Source: Pseudomonas bijieensis (GTDB taxonomy: Bacteria; Pseudomonadota; Gammaproteobacteria; Pseudomonadales; Pseudomonadaceae). Taken from it: DNA of 64,000 nucleotides. Below the pieces are notes generated by a model. That model saw nothing but the letters and a program-made list of their open reading frames with translations. It did no database searches and was not told the DNA's origin. Numbering within the stretch: position 1 is the stretch's first letter; every line of letters begins with the position of its first letter. Positions 44,468 to 54,352 of this stretch are shown in pieces. The translations under genes were made by a program, and so were the position numbers. The stretch spans positions 3,719,501-3,783,500 of the forward strand of contig NZ_CP048810.1 of the NCBI RefSeq assembly GCF_013347965.1, read 5' to 3'.

Positions 44468-45760
44468 ATGCTTCGCGTCCTGATAGCCCTCGTTCTGACC
44501 TGCCTGCTCCAACCGGCCTTTGCCGACGAGCGCGCGCAAACCCAACAGCAGTTGGAAGCCACGCGCCAGGACATTGCCGAGCTGAAAAAGCTGTTGGGCA
44601 AGTTGCAGGAAGAGAAATCCAGCGTGCAGAAAGACCTGCGCGGCACCGAGACCGAGATGGGCAAGCTGGAGAAGCAGGTCGACGCCCTGCAAAAAGAGCT
44701 GAAGAAAAGCGAATCCGAGCTGCAGCGGCTCGATGGAGAGAAAAAAAAACTCCAGAGCGCGCGCACTGAACAGCAAAAGCTGATCGCCATCCAGGCCCGG
44801 GCGGCCTACCAGAACGGTCGCCAGGAATATCTCAAGCTGCTGCTCAACCAGCAGAACCCCGAGAAATTCGCTCGCACCCTCACTTATTACGATTACCTGA
44901 GCCAGGCCCGCCTGGAACAGCTCAAGAGCTTCAACGAAACCCTGCGCCAGCTGGCCAATGTCGAAAAAGACATCGAGCTGCAGCAGGCCCAATTGCTGGT
45001 GCAAAAGAGCAGCCTCGACACCCAGCGCGAAGAACTCGAGAAAGTTCGCAAGGAGCGCCAGGTGGCCCTGGCCAAGCTCAATGACGACGTGAAGGCTCGC
45101 GACAGCAAACTCAAAGCCCGCGAGCAGGACCAGGCCGAACTGGCCAACGTATTGAAAACCATCGAGGAAACCCTGGCCCGCCAGGCCCGAGAGGCGGAAG
45201 AGGCGCGCCAGAAAGCGCTGATCGCCCAGCAGGAAGCCGAAAAAAAGCGTTTGCGTGAGGCCCAGGCCGAAGCGGACTCCGGCGACGCTCCGCGCAAACC
45301 GGTCAAATCCAGTCCTGGCGCGCTGGTTTCCAGTGATGGCGAAACCTTCGGCGGCGCTTTTGCTTCAGCCCGAGGCAAACTTCCATGGCCGGTCAATGGT
45401 CGATTGCTTGCACGCTTCGGTGAAACCCGTGGCGACGATACTCGCACCAAGTGGGATGGCGTGATGATCAGCGCTTCGGCGGGCAGCCAGGTGCATGCTG
45501 TTCATGGCGGGCGCGTGGTATTCGCCGACTGGCTGCGCGGTGCCGGCCTGCTGGTGATCCTGGATCACGGCAACGGTTATTTGAGCCTGTACGGCCACAA
45601 CCAGACGCTGCTCAAGTCGGCGGGGGATGTGGTCAAGGCCGGTGAGTCCATCTCCACGGTCGGTAACAGTGGCGGGCAGGATACGCCAGCACTGTATTTC
45701 GCTATTCGTCAGCAGGGTCGCCCCAGTGACCCGGCCCAATGGTGTCGTGCGCAAGGATAA
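44468..45760 (+). CDS. envC: Murein hydrolase activator EnvC
   Basis: A 430-residue periplasmic protein. I start at the ATG at 44468, which opens a signal peptide ending PAFADE. A long coiled coil follows (residues 20-280, rich in Glu, Lys and Gln), then a LytM/M23 domain (about 300-430). The LytM zinc ligands are lost: KWDGVMISA replaces the H-x-G-x-D site and LYFAIR replaces LHFEIR. That is the state of EnvC proteins that activate the amidases AmiA/AmiB at the septum instead of cutting peptidoglycan themselves. It heads a three-gene cluster with ctpA and a deacetylase. Confidence 0.9.
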   Translation: MLRVLIALVLTCLLQPAFADERAQTQQQLEATRQDIAELKKLLGKLQEEKSSVQKDLRGTETEMGKLEKQVDALQKELKKSESELQRLDGEKKKLQSARTEQQKLIAIQARAAYQNGRQEYLKLLLNQQNPEKFARTLTYYDYLSQARLEQLKSFNETLRQLANVEKDIELQQAQLLVQKSSLDTQREELEKVRKERQVALAKLNDDVKARDSKLKAREQDQAELANVLKTIEETLARQAREAEEARQKALIAQQEAEKKRLREAQAEADSGDAPRKPVKSSPGALVSSDGETFGGAFASARGKLPWPVNGRLLARFGETRGDDTRTKWDGVMISASAGSQVHAVHGGRVVFADWLRGAGLLVILDHGNGYLSLYGHNQTLLKSAGDVVKAGESISTVGNSGGQDTPALYFAIRQQGRPSDPAQWCRAQG

Positions 45761-45792
45761 GCGCGCCCATCCTATTAAGGAGTTCGTTCGAC

Positions 45793-47109
45793 ATGCTGCA
45801 TTTGTCCCGCCTTACCTCGCTGGCCCTGGCGATCGCCCTCGTGATCGGTGCGCCCCTGGCTTTTGCCGCCGACCCGGCCCCGTTGGCGCCAGCCAGCACG
45901 GCCGCGACCACCAAGGCCCCGCTGCCGCTGGACGAACTGCGCACCTTTGCCGAGGTCATGGACCGGATCAAGGCCGCCTATGTGGAACCGGTGGATGACA
46001 AGGTACTGCTGGAGAACGCCATCAAAGGCATGCTCAGCAACCTTGACCCGCATTCGGCCTACCTGGGGCCAGAAGACTTTGCCGAGCTGCAGGAAAGCAC
46101 CAGCGGCGAGTTCGGTGGCCTGGGTATCGAGGTCGGCAGCGAAGACGGCTTCGTCAAGGTGGTCTCGCCGATCGACGACACCCCTGCATCCAAGGCCGGC
46201 ATCCAGGCCGGCGACTTCATCGTCAAGATCAACGGCCAGCCGACCCGCGGCCAGAGCATGACCGAAGCCGTGGACAAGATGCGCGGCAAGATCGGCCAGA
46301 AGATCACCCTGACCCTGGTGCGCGATGGCGGCACGCCGTTCGACGTGACCCTGACCCGCGCGGTTATCCAGGTCAAGAGCGTGAAGAGCCAGTTGCTGGA
46401 GTCGGGCTACGGTTACATCCGCATCACCCAGTTCCAGGTCAAGACCGGCGAAGAAGTCGCCAAGGCCCTGGCCAAGATGCGCAAGGACAACGGCAAGAAG
46501 CTCAACGGGCTGGTCCTGGACCTGCGCAACAACCCCGGCGGCGTACTGCAATCGGCGGTGGAAGTGGTCGATCACTTCATCACCAAGGGCCTGATCGTCT
46601 ACACCAAGGGCCGTATCGCCAATTCCGAGCTGCGCTTCTCGGCCACCGGCAACGACTTGAGCGAAGCCGTGCCACTGGTAGTGCTGATCAACGGCGGCAG
46701 CGCCTCGGCCTCGGAAATCGTCGCCGGCGCCCTGCAGGACCAGAAGCGTGGCGTGGTCATGGGCACCACCAGTTTCGGCAAGGGCTCGGTGCAGACCGTG
46801 TTGCCACTGAACAACGACCGCGCCCTGAAGATCACCACCGCGCTGTACTTCACGCCCAACGGCCGCTCCATCCAGGCCCAGGGCATCGTCCCGGACATCG
46901 AGGTGCGCAAGGCCAAGATCACCAACGAGCAGGACAGCGAATACTTCAAGGAAGCCGACCTGCAAGGTCACCTGGGCAATGGCAACGGTGGCGCCGACAA
47001 GCCGACCGGCTCCGGCGCCAAGGCCAAGCCAATGCCCCAGGATGACGACTATCAGTTGGCCCAGGCCCTGAGCCTGCTCAAAGGATTGAACATCACGTCC
47101 GGCCGCTGA
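45793..47109 (+). CDS. ctpA: C-terminal processing peptidase CtpA (S41)
   Basis: A 438-residue exported serine protease. The start at 45793 has AGGAG ten bases before it and gives a signal peptide ending PLAFAAD. The order is an N-terminal helical part, a PDZ domain (about 90-170, GLGIEVGSEDG) and the S41 core with the nucleophile in GGSASASEIVAGALQ and the Lys partner in TSFGKGSVQT. In P. aeruginosa CtpA with LbcA degrades peptidoglycan cross-link hydrolases, so it probably controls cell-wall growth here. It follows envC by 32 bp. Confidence 0.95.
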   Translation: MLHLSRLTSLALAIALVIGAPLAFAADPAPLAPASTAATTKAPLPLDELRTFAEVMDRIKAAYVEPVDDKVLLENAIKGMLSNLDPHSAYLGPEDFAELQESTSGEFGGLGIEVGSEDGFVKVVSPIDDTPASKAGIQAGDFIVKINGQPTRGQSMTEAVDKMRGKIGQKITLTLVRDGGTPFDVTLTRAVIQVKSVKSQLLESGYGYIRITQFQVKTGEEVAKALAKMRKDNGKKLNGLVLDLRNNPGGVLQSAVEVVDHFITKGLIVYTKGRIANSELRFSATGNDLSEAVPLVVLINGGSASASEIVAGALQDQKRGVVMGTTSFGKGSVQTVLPLNNDRALKITTALYFTPNGRSIQAQGIVPDIEVRKAKITNEQDSEYFKEADLQGHLGNGNGGADKPTGSGAKAKPMPQDDDYQLAQALSLLKGLNITSGR

Positions 47110-47110
47110 G

Positions 47111-47890
47111 ATGGGCCTGCGTTTCACCTTCGTCCTGCTGTGCCTGCTGGCAGGGGCCGTTAATGCGGCTCCCGCCACATCCTCCTCGCCGCACAAGGCG
47201 TACCTGAGCCTGATCATCGACGACCTGGGGCAAAACCTGCCTCGGGATCGCCGGGTACTGGCCCTCCCCGGCCCCGTCACCGCCGCGATCATGCCGGACA
47301 CGCCCCACGCCGCCGAATTCGCCCGCGAGGCCCATCGCGCCGGCAAACTGGTCATGCTGCACATGCCCATGGATCCGGCCACAGGGCCGTTCGCCTGGCA
47401 TCCGGAACTACCCATCGAAGAACTCGGCAAACGCCTGGACGCCGCATTCGCCGCCGTGCCCTACACCAGCGGGATCAACAACCACATGGGCAGCCGCATG
47501 ACTGCCCAACCCCAGGCCATGGCGTGGTTGATGGCGAATTTGCAACAGCGCCACAAGTTTTTCGTCGACAGCCGCACCAGCGCCCAGACTGTCGCCGCCG
47601 CCGAGGCGCAGAAGATCGGCCTCGCCAGTGTCTCGCGGGATGTGTTCCTGGATGACGAGCGTACCGAAGCCGCCATTGCCCACCAGCTTCAGGTGGCCAT
47701 TGAACTCGCCCGTCGGCAGGGTTCGGCAGTAATGATTGGGCATCCCTACCCGCAGACCCTCGCAGTGCTCGAACGCGAACTACCTCGGCTCAAGGCCGAG
47801 GGCATCGAATGGATCGACATCAAGTCGATGATCAGCCTGCGCAGTAATCGCGCGATGGTCGGGCATGGGAAAGATGGGGTTTATCGGTAG
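47111..47890 (+). CDS. Divergent polysaccharide deacetylase family protein
   Basis: A 259-residue exported protein (signal peptide ends VNAAP). It belongs to the divergent polysaccharide-deacetylase family (DUF610/YibQ-like): LSLIIDDLGQNLPRDR opens the domain with the Asp pair, then LVMLHMPMDP, SGINNHMGSRMT and FVDSRTSAQTVA follow. Substrate and activity are unproven. It starts one base after the ctpA stop and forms the third gene of the envC-ctpA cluster, which points to a role in the cell wall. Confidence 0.9.
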   Translation: MGLRFTFVLLCLLAGAVNAAPATSSSPHKAYLSLIIDDLGQNLPRDRRVLALPGPVTAAIMPDTPHAAEFAREAHRAGKLVMLHMPMDPATGPFAWHPELPIEELGKRLDAAFAAVPYTSGINNHMGSRMTAQPQAMAWLMANLQQRHKFFVDSRTSAQTVAAAEAQKIGLASVSRDVFLDDERTEAAIAHQLQVAIELARRQGSAVMIGHPYPQTLAVLERELPRLKAEGIEWIDIKSMISLRSNRAMVGHGKDGVYR

Positions 47891-47921
47891 CGGCTGAGCG
47901 CCATCTCAAACCGCGACACCG

Positions 47922-48013
47922 CCATCGCGAGCAGGCTCGCTCCCACAGATTTCCGGGCGCCTACAGAAGTCAGTTCCACCGCCAAGCCTGTGGGAGCGAA
48001 CCTGCCCGCGATG
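47922..48013. repeat. REP inverted pair (REPIN), right arm diverged
   Basis: The left arm is intact; the right arm reads GTGGGAGCGAACCTGCCCGC. It lies between converging genes. Confidence 0.85.
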
Positions 48014-48037
48014 CGGTGGTACGGTCGGGTACAGCGC

Positions 48038-48784
48038 TCAGAGATACCGCGCCAGGATCGCATCCAGCGCACCTTCCTTACGCAGCTGGTCCAGGGCCGC
48101 TTGCAGCCGGGCAACCACGTCGTCAGGCACGTTTTTATTCAACGCCAGGTACAGCTCGGCACTGTTGAATCGCAACACGGTCTTGAGGTCGTTCACCCCT
48201 TCCTGACGCGCCAGGTAACGCCCGGCAGGATCTCCGGTGGCCCACAGGTCGATCTGGCCGTTCAGCAGTTTTCTGGCGTTGTCCTGATCGCGCAATACCA
48301 CAATCGGCTTCAGGCCCTGCTTGGCCAATGTCTCGGCAATCGCGTCGCCCTTGTAGGCGCCAATCCTGTATTGGCGCGCCTGTTCCAGCGAGTCGAGGGC
48401 GATCTTGCTGTCAGCCTTGGCGAGCATGATCCAATCATCCGGGCCGATGGGGCCGACCCATTTGAAAAGCTTTTCGCGCTCCGGCAATCGCGCCATGACA
48501 AACACGCCATAGCCAGGGTTTTCCAAGGCGAGTTTGTAGATTCGCTCCCAAGGGAAACGTAGCGTCAGGCTATAGGAGATGTCGGCGCGCTTGAATATTT
48601 CGCGGACGATGTCCACGGCAATGCCGTTGATGTTCTCGTCCTGGGCGAAGTTCTTGCCGTTCTTGGCCATGTTGTACGGCGGGAAGTTTTCCGTCAGCAA
48701 TACCAATGACGTATCGGCGGCGCGGGCGGTACCTGCAAGTAGCAACGTGACGCCGGCAAAGGCAAGAACGAGACGTTTGAGCAT
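48038..48784 (-). CDS. Periplasmic solute-binding protein (SBP_bac_3 type)
   Basis: A 248-residue secreted protein with a signal peptide ending GTARA-AD. The body has the pattern of amino-acid-type binding proteins: VLLTENFPPYNM at the start, NGIAVDIVREIFKRA, and the hinge segment IGAYKGDAIAETL. No permease or ATPase lies nearby, so it is an orphan that may serve a transporter elsewhere or act as a sensor partner. It is transcribed away from the deacetylase and lies downstream of hisF on the same strand. Confidence 0.82.
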   Translation of the reverse strand: MLKRLVLAFAGVTLLLAGTARAADTSLVLLTENFPPYNMAKNGKNFAQDENINGIAVDIVREIFKRADISYSLTLRFPWERIYKLALENPGYGVFVMARLPEREKLFKWVGPIGPDDWIMLAKADSKIALDSLEQARQYRIGAYKGDAIAETLAKQGLKPIVVLRDQDNARKLLNGQIDLWATGDPAGRYLARQEGVNDLKTVLRFNSAELYLALNKNVPDDVVARLQAALDQLRKEGALDAILARYL

Positions 48785-48847
48785 GTCGGGCTACCGCAAT
48801 CCATGGTGTGCCCAAGAGTGCCTTGGGCCCGCCATGGTGTCCAGCGA

Positions 48848-49618
48848 TCAGCGAATGCAGATACCGCGATGCGCCATATAGGCCTTGGCTTCCGGCACGG
48901 TGTATTCGCCGAAGTGGAAGATGCTCGCCGCCAGTACTGCACTGGCGTGGCCTTCGAGGATGCCGTCAGCCAGGTGTTGCAGGTTGCCGACGCCGCCGGA
49001 GGCGATGACCGGGATGCCCAGGGCATCGCTGATGGCGCGGGTGACTCCGAGGTCGAAGCCGTTTTTCATGCCGTCCTGGTCCATGCTGGTCAGCAGGATT
49101 TCACCGGCACCCAGGCCTTCCATCTTCTTCGCCCATTCAACGGCGTCGAGGCCCGTGGGTTTACGACCGCCGTGGGTGAAGATTTCCCAGCGCGGAGTTT
49201 CGCCCGGGCCGGAGACCTTCTTGGCATCGATGGCCACGACGATGCATTGCGAGCCGAAGTGCTGGGCCGCTTCGCCAACGAATTCCGGGTTGAACACCGC
49301 CGCGGTGTTGATGGACACCTTGTCCGCACCGGCGTTGAGCAGGTTGCGGATGTCCTGCACGGTGCGCACGCCACCGCCCACGGTCAGCGGGATGAACACC
49401 TGGCTGGCCATGCGCTCGACAGTGTGCAAGGTGGTATCGCGGCCATCGACGCTGGCCGTGATGTCGAGGAAGGTAATCTCGTCCGCACCCTGTTCGTCGT
49501 AGCGACGGGCGATTTCCACCGGGTCGCCGGCGTCACGGATGTTCTCGAACTTCACGCCCTTGACCACCCGACCGTTGTCCACGTCCAGGCAAGGGATGAT
49601 GCGTTTGGCCAGCGCCAT
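48848..49618 (-). CDS. hisF: Imidazole glycerol phosphate synthase subunit HisF
   Basis: A 256-residue (beta-alpha)8 barrel that uses ammonia from HisH to close the imidazole ring, producing imidazole-glycerol phosphate and AICAR. The active-site Asp residues are in [15 protein letters not shown] and [13 protein letters not shown]. The phosphate-binding ends are [13 protein letters not shown] ([10 protein letters not shown]) and IASGGVGN. It is last in the his group and lies 10 bp after hisA. Confidence 0.98.
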   Translation of the reverse strand: MALAKRIIPCLDVDNGRVVKGVKFENIRDAGDPVEIARRYDEQGADEITFLDITASVDGRDTTLHTVERMASQVFIPLTVGGGVRTVQDIRNLLNAGADKVSINTAAVFNPEFVGEAAQHFGSQCIVVAIDAKKVSGPGETPRWEIFTHGGRKPTGLDAVEWAKKMEGLGAGEILLTSMDQDGMKNGFDLGVTRAISDALGIPVIASGGVGNLQHLADGILEGHASAVLAASIFHFGEYTVPEAKAYMAHRGICIR

Positions 49619-49627
49619 GGTGAGTCC

Positions 49628-50365
49628 TCAGCCTTTGTAGGAATCGCAGAAGGCCTGGGCCTCGGCGACGTCCAGGGTGCCTTCGTAGATCGCACGACCG
49701 GTGATCGCGCCGATGATGCCCGGCGCCTTGGCGTCGAGCAGCGCCTTGATGTCGCCCAGGTTATGGATACCGCCGGAGGCGATCACCGGGATCTTCGTGG
49801 CGGCGGCCAGGGCGGCAGTGAACGGGACGTTGCAGCCCTGCATCATGCCGTCTTTGGCGATGTCGGTATAAACGATGGCGGACACGCCGTCAGCCTCGAA
49901 ACGCTTGGCCAGGTCGATCACCTGCACGGTGCTGACTTCAGCCCAACCGTCGGTGGCGACGAAGCCGTCTTTTGCGTCCAGGCCAACGATCACCTTGCCC
50001 GGGAAGGCGCGGCAGGCTTCGGCGACAAACTCAGGCTCCTTGACGGCCTTGGTGCCGATGATCACGTAGCTCACGCCAGCCTTGACGTAGTGTTCGATGG
50101 TTTCCAGCGAACGAATGCCGCCGCCGATCTGGATCGGCAGGTTCGGGTAGCGCTTGGCGATGGCCGTGACCACTTCACCGTTCACCGGCTGCCCTTCGAA
50201 AGCGCCGTTCAGGTCAACCAGATGCAGGCGACGGCAGCCGCCCTCCACCCACTTGGCGGCCATGCTCACCGGGTCATCGGAGAACACCGTGGAGTCTTCC
50301 ATGCGGCCCTGACGCAGACGTACGCAAGCGCCGTCCTTGAGATCGATAGCGGGGATAATCAGCAT
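49628..50365 (-). CDS. hisA: Phosphoribosylformimino-AICAR-P isomerase HisA
   Basis: A 245-residue barrel enzyme that isomerises ProFAR in histidine synthesis. It starts at the ATG at 50365 ([12 protein letters not shown]), the family start. It has the catalytic Asp in PAIDLKDG, then [22 protein letters not shown] with the second Asp, and ASGGIHN. It lies between the DUF2164 gene and hisF. Confidence 0.98.
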   Translation of the reverse strand: MLIIPAIDLKDGACVRLRQGRMEDSTVFSDDPVSMAAKWVEGGCRRLHLVDLNGAFEGQPVNGEVVTAIAKRYPNLPIQIGGGIRSLETIEHYVKAGVSYVIIGTKAVKEPEFVAEACRAFPGKVIVGLDAKDGFVATDGWAEVSTVQVIDLAKRFEADGVSAIVYTDIAKDGMMQGCNVPFTAALAAATKIPVIASGGIHNLGDIKALLDAKAPGIIGAITGRAIYEGTLDVAEAQAFCDSYKG

Positions 50366-50407
50366 CTGGCAAACCTTCAAATACGAATATTCAGCTTGGC
50401 TCGAAAA

Positions 50408-50662
50408 TCAATTCTTCTCGAGCGCCCACAAGTCGCTTTCAATGCTTTCGAACCTTTCTTTAAGGTGCGTCTGCACATCGAAAATCGCCCTGTTGTAATA
50501 GTGCGGCGCAATTTCGCGGGTAAACAGGTCAAGAATTTCCGCCGCTTCGAACGAACCCAGGTCCAGTTCGAAACGCTCCTCCATGAACCGTTGGATCTTG
50601 CGGTTCGCTTCACCCTCCTGCTCGGGCGTGAGGGTGAGGATCGGCGGTTTCTTGCGGGCCAT
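50408..50662 (-). CDS. DUF2164 family small protein
   Basis: An 84-residue soluble protein of the DUF2164 family, with an acidic helical core (AAEILDLFTREIAPHYYNRAIFD). Its function is not known. Its ATG shares one base with the hisH stop (TAATG), so it is tightly coupled within the his cluster, as it is in other pseudomonads. A role linked to histidine synthesis is suggested only by position. Confidence 0.85.
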   Translation of the reverse strand: MARKKPPILTLTPEQEGEANRKIQRFMEERFELDLGSFEAAEILDLFTREIAPHYYNRAIFDVQTHLKERFESIESDLWALEKN

Positions 50663-51300
50663 TACCAGCGCCCGTCCCACGCGGCGAAGTTCTGCAGCAG
50701 TTGCAGGCCATGGGTATGGCTCTTCTCCGGGTGGAACTGCACGGCGAAGCGCGAACCATCGGCCAGGGCCGCGGCGAAATCGACGCCATAGTGACCGCTG
50801 CCCACTACCTGCCGCGCATTGCCGGCCGCGATGTAGTAGCTGTGCACGAAGTAGAAGCGCGCCAGGTCCGGAATGTTGTGCCACAGCGGGTGATCCACTG
50901 TCTGCTTCACTTCGTTCCAGCCCATGTGCGGGACTTTCAGGTGTTCGCCGTCTTCATGCAGGCCCTTGCCAAAAAACTTCACCTGGCCTGGGAACATGTT
51001 GATGCAATCGACACCGTCGTTCTCTTCGCTGCGTTCGAGCAAGGCTTGCATGCCCACGCAAATACCAAGGAACGGACGGTCCTGGCTGACTTCATGCACC
51101 AGCTTGTCGAAGCCCAGGCGACGAATCTCGGCCATGCAATCGCGAATCGCACCGACGCCGGGGAAGACCACCCGGTCGGCTTCGCGAATCACATCGGCAT
51201 CGCTGGTGATCAGCACCTTGCCGGCCCCCACGTGCTCGAGGGCCTTGGCCACCGAGTGCAGGTTGCCCATGCCATAGTCGATAACCGCGACCGTCTGCAT
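50662..51300 (-). CDS. hisH: Imidazole glycerol phosphate synthase subunit HisH
   Basis: A 212-residue glutaminase that supplies ammonia to HisF. The nucleophile Cys is in [13 protein letters not shown], and the His-Glu pair is in [14 protein letters not shown]. The N-terminal signature is [15 protein letters not shown]. It overlaps hisB by one base and the DUF2164 gene by one base. Confidence 0.98.
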   Translation of the reverse strand: MQTVAVIDYGMGNLHSVAKALEHVGAGKVLITSDADVIREADRVVFPGVGAIRDCMAEIRRLGFDKLVHEVSQDRPFLGICVGMQALLERSEENDGVDCINMFPGQVKFFGKGLHEDGEHLKVPHMGWNEVKQTVDHPLWHNIPDLARFYFVHSYYIAAGNARQVVGSGHYGVDFAAALADGSRFAVQFHPEKSHTHGLQLLQNFAAWDGRW

Positions 51301-51893
51301 TACAGCACGCCCTTGGTGGAAGGCATCTGGCCGGCCATGCGGTCATCGAGCTCCACGGCCATGCGCAGCGCGCGGCCGAAAGCCTTGAACACGGTTTCGA
51401 TCTGGTGGTGGGTGTTGTGCCCGCGCAGGTTGTCGATGTGCAGGGTCACGTTGGCGTGGTTGACGAAGCCCTGGAAGAATTCCTGGAACAGGTCAACGTC
51501 GAAGCCGCCGACGGTGGCACGGGTATACGGCACATGCATCTGCAGGCCCGGGCGGCCGGAGAAGTCGATGACCACGCGCGACAGCGCTTCATCGAGCGGC
51601 ACGTAGGCATGGCCGTAGCGACGGATGCCCTTCTTGTCGCCGATGGCCTTGGTAAAGGCCTGGCCCAGGGTGATACCGACGTCTTCCACCGTATGGTGGT
51701 CGTCGATATGCAGGTCGCCCTTGCTGACGATGTCCAGGTCGATCAGCCCGTGACGGGCGATCTGGTCCAGCATGTGCTCAAGAAAAGGCACGCCGATATC
51801 AAACCGGGCCTTTCCGGTGCCATCCAGGTTGATCGAGGCTTTGATCTGGGTTTCCAGAGTGTCGCGCTCGACAGACGCCTTACGTTCGGCCAT
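51300..51893 (-). CDS. hisB: Imidazoleglycerol-phosphate dehydratase HisB
   Basis: A 197-residue manganese enzyme of the dehydratase-only type, without the phosphatase domain of enterobacterial HisB. The metal-binding repeats are in [27 protein letters not shown], and the related [10 protein letters not shown] use the second Met (51893); a GTG three bases upstream is possible. It heads the operon hisB-hisH-DUF2164-hisA-hisF. Confidence 0.97.
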   Translation of the reverse strand: MAERKASVERDTLETQIKASINLDGTGKARFDIGVPFLEHMLDQIARHGLIDLDIVSKGDLHIDDHHTVEDVGITLGQAFTKAIGDKKGIRRYGHAYVPLDEALSRVVIDFSGRPGLQMHVPYTRATVGGFDVDLFQEFFQGFVNHANVTLHIDNLRGHNTHHQIETVFKAFGRALRMAVELDDRMAGQMPSTKGVL

Positions 51894-52036
51894 CACCAGC
51901 TCCGCAAAATCATTGGGCGAAAAAGGCAGCCATTATAGGGGCGCGAGCGGCAAACAGAAACACGGGAGGTGATATCCCTGACGGGTTGTCGGCGATAGAC
52001 ATGTCCATACAAGCTTTCGCCTACACACAAAACAAA

Positions 52037-52126
52037 TGTGGGAGCGAGCCTGCTCGCGATAGCGGTGCATCAGAAGACAATGATGTCGACTGACACGCCC
52101 TCATCGCGAGCAGGCTCGCTCCCACA
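52037..52126. repeat. REP inverted pair (REPIN)
   Basis: GTGGGAGCGAGCCTGCTCGC and its inverted copy lie between hisB and the OFA transporter gene. Confidence 0.9.
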
Positions 52127-52162
52127 TGGGTTGCCCTTACCCAATGGGTCAGGGCAACGGTC

Positions 52163-53824
52163 TTAGCGGAACAACACCGCCGTCTTCTGCAGGGTCACCC
52201 ACACACCCCACGCCAACGGAATGCCCACCACCAGCCAGGCAGCGACCGCCAGGGGCTTGGTGCCTGGCGCGGCTTTCCACTCCAGCGAAGTGGTGCTGTC
52301 TGCGCCCTTGTCATGGCCCAGCGCCTGTTCGGCGGCCAGTTCGGCGTCGGTCATGAAGTACTTGTCGGCGACCGGACGGACCAGCAGGTTGCACAGGAAG
52401 CCCAGCACCAACAGACCGGAGAGGATGTACAAGGTGATGTCATAGGCCGCGGCGCGTTCAACGCCGATGCTCAGTTGATATTCACGCAGGTAGTTCACCA
52501 GCACCGGACCCAGCACGCCCGCCGCAGCCCATGCGGTCAACAGACGACCGTGGATCGCGCCGACCATTTGCGTACCGAACAGGTCCGCCAGGTAGGCCGG
52601 CACGGTGGCGAAACCGCCGCCGTACATCGACAGGATGATGCAGAACGCCGCCACGAACAGCGCGACGCTGCCCAGGTGCCCCAGGTTCGGGATCAGCGCG
52701 TACAGGGCAAAGCCCAGGGCGAAGAACACGAAATAGGTGTTTTTACGACCCAGGTAATCCGAGAAGGATGCCCAGAAGAACCGACCACCAATGTTGAACA
52801 GGCTCAACAGACCGGTGAAACCGGCGGCGATAGCCGCGATCTGACCCAGTTGCGTAGCGTCCAACTGGCCGAACGGCAGGTCATTGCCGAGCAACTTGCC
52901 GCCGAACACTTCCTGCAGCAGTGGCGAAGCCATGCCGAGGATGCCGATACCGGCGGATACGTTCAGGCACAGCACCAGCCAGACCAGGCGGAACTGCGGG
53001 GTTTTCCAGGCAACGTTCACGTGAACGTGGCGATGGGTGATCATCGCGTTCGCGGCTTTCTTCGGTGCCGGGGTCCAGCCTTCAGGCTTCCAGCCAGTCG
53101 GCGGAACGCGGTACGACAAGGCGCCACCGATCATGAACACGAAGTAGATCGCGGCCATGACCAGGAAGCTCTGCCATACGCCCACGCCAGTCGGCGAGGC
53201 GAAATGGCTCATCAGCGCTGCGGCCAGCGGCGCACCGACCATCGCACCACCGCCGAAGCCCATGATCGCCATGCCGGTGGCCATGCCACGCTTGTCCGGG
53301 AACCACTTGATCAGGGTCGATACCGGGGAGATGTAGCCCAGGCCCAGACCGATACCACCGATCACCCCGGAACCGACCCACATCAGCCAGATCTGGTGGG
53401 TATAGATGCCCAACGCGGAAATCAGCAGGCCACCGCACCAGCACAATGCCGAGACAACACCGGCCTTGCGCGGCCCGGCGTGTTCCAGCCAGCCGCCCCA
53501 GATGGCTGCCGAGCAACCCAGGAAGATGAAGAACAGGGTGTAGATCCAGCCGAGCATCGAGATCGGCCAGTCACATTGGGACGAAAAGACTTGCGAGATG
53601 AAGCTCATGTCCGGCGCACAGGCCACAGGCTTGGTGACACCCAAGGCTTTGGACAGTGGCAACCAGAACACCGAAAAGCCGTAGGCCATGCCGATGCACA
53701 GGTGAATGGCCAGTGCGGCCGGTGGAACCAGCCACCGGTTGAAACCGGGCTTGGCGATGATGCGTTCCTTGGAGAGGAACGCTGGCTGGTCGGCGATGCC
53801 GCCCGCCGTGATGCTCGTGCTCAT
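52163..53824 (-). CDS. OFA-family MFS transporter (oxalate/formate antiporter-like)
   Basis: A 553-residue MFS protein. I start it at the ATG at 53824, giving a short cytosolic lead, then about twelve spans. The family pattern is seen in WLVPPAALAIHLCIGMAYGFSVFWLPLS, GLGLGYISPVSTLIKWFPDKRGMATG (the loop between spans) and the SRFFW-like GGRFFWASFSDYLGRKNT. Relatives such as YhjX and OxlT move small carboxylates including pyruvate, oxalate and formate; the substrate here is not known. The family often lies next to an AsmA gene in pseudomonads, but these are divergent here and need not be linked. Confidence 0.85.
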   Translation of the reverse strand: MSTSITAGGIADQPAFLSKERIIAKPGFNRWLVPPAALAIHLCIGMAYGFSVFWLPLSKALGVTKPVACAPDMSFISQVFSSQCDWPISMLGWIYTLFFIFLGCSAAIWGGWLEHAGPRKAGVVSALCWCGGLLISALGIYTHQIWLMWVGSGVIGGIGLGLGYISPVSTLIKWFPDKRGMATGMAIMGFGGGAMVGAPLAAALMSHFASPTGVGVWQSFLVMAAIYFVFMIGGALSYRVPPTGWKPEGWTPAPKKAANAMITHRHVHVNVAWKTPQFRLVWLVLCLNVSAGIGILGMASPLLQEVFGGKLLGNDLPFGQLDATQLGQIAAIAAGFTGLLSLFNIGGRFFWASFSDYLGRKNTYFVFFALGFALYALIPNLGHLGSVALFVAAFCIILSMYGGGFATVPAYLADLFGTQMVGAIHGRLLTAWAAAGVLGPVLVNYLREYQLSIGVERAAAYDITLYILSGLLVLGFLCNLLVRPVADKYFMTDAELAAEQALGHDKGADSTTSLEWKAAPGTKPLAVAAWLVVGIPLAWGVWVTLQKTAVLFR

Positions 53825-54094
53825 TGTGTATCCCCCAGTTATTGGAATGGTTCGCCAGCCACGCATCACCCTCAGCCTTCATTGCACGCAGGCATGGCTG
53901 TATTTTCTGGTGAAGCTCCATAGTGTGCGACATCAAGTCGCAGAAGGGCGGACGAACGGGCAAAGGTTACCATTTGCTCGCGGCAGAAAAACCAAAGTGA
54001 TATCACCTTTTTCGTGCCATCTGTCTTATCGCACACTTGCTCGCTTTCTGTAGGGGACTAACGATTTATTTTTTCAGGAGTTGAGCCCCCTCTC

Positions 54095-54247
54095 TGCGGC
54101 GAAGGGATTTAGCGGAACGTCGCACCAGCCCGCTTGGGTGCACGAAGTGGCCTCGAAACCAAACGCTTCGATCCATCAGGTTGTGATTGTCTTTGCTGAT
54201 ATCAGTGTTGCTTCGCAACCCTGCGGGGATAAATCCCCTCGCCACAG
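54095..54247. repeat. Degenerate REP-like pair of the GTGGCGAGGGGATTTATC class
   Basis: CTGCGGCGAAGGGATTTAGC and the inverted GGGATAAATCCCCTCGCCAC lie about 110 bp apart in the 528 bp gap between the OFA and AsmA genes. Apart from this I see no gene in the gap. Confidence 0.6.
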
Positions 54248-54352
54248 GTCTATGTTCGGCAGCCTGGCAGGAGAACGATCCTCCAACGCGCCACCAACTC
54301 AGGGCGTTATACTCCCGGCTAAATTTTGAACTCAACCTACAAGGATTCGCCC

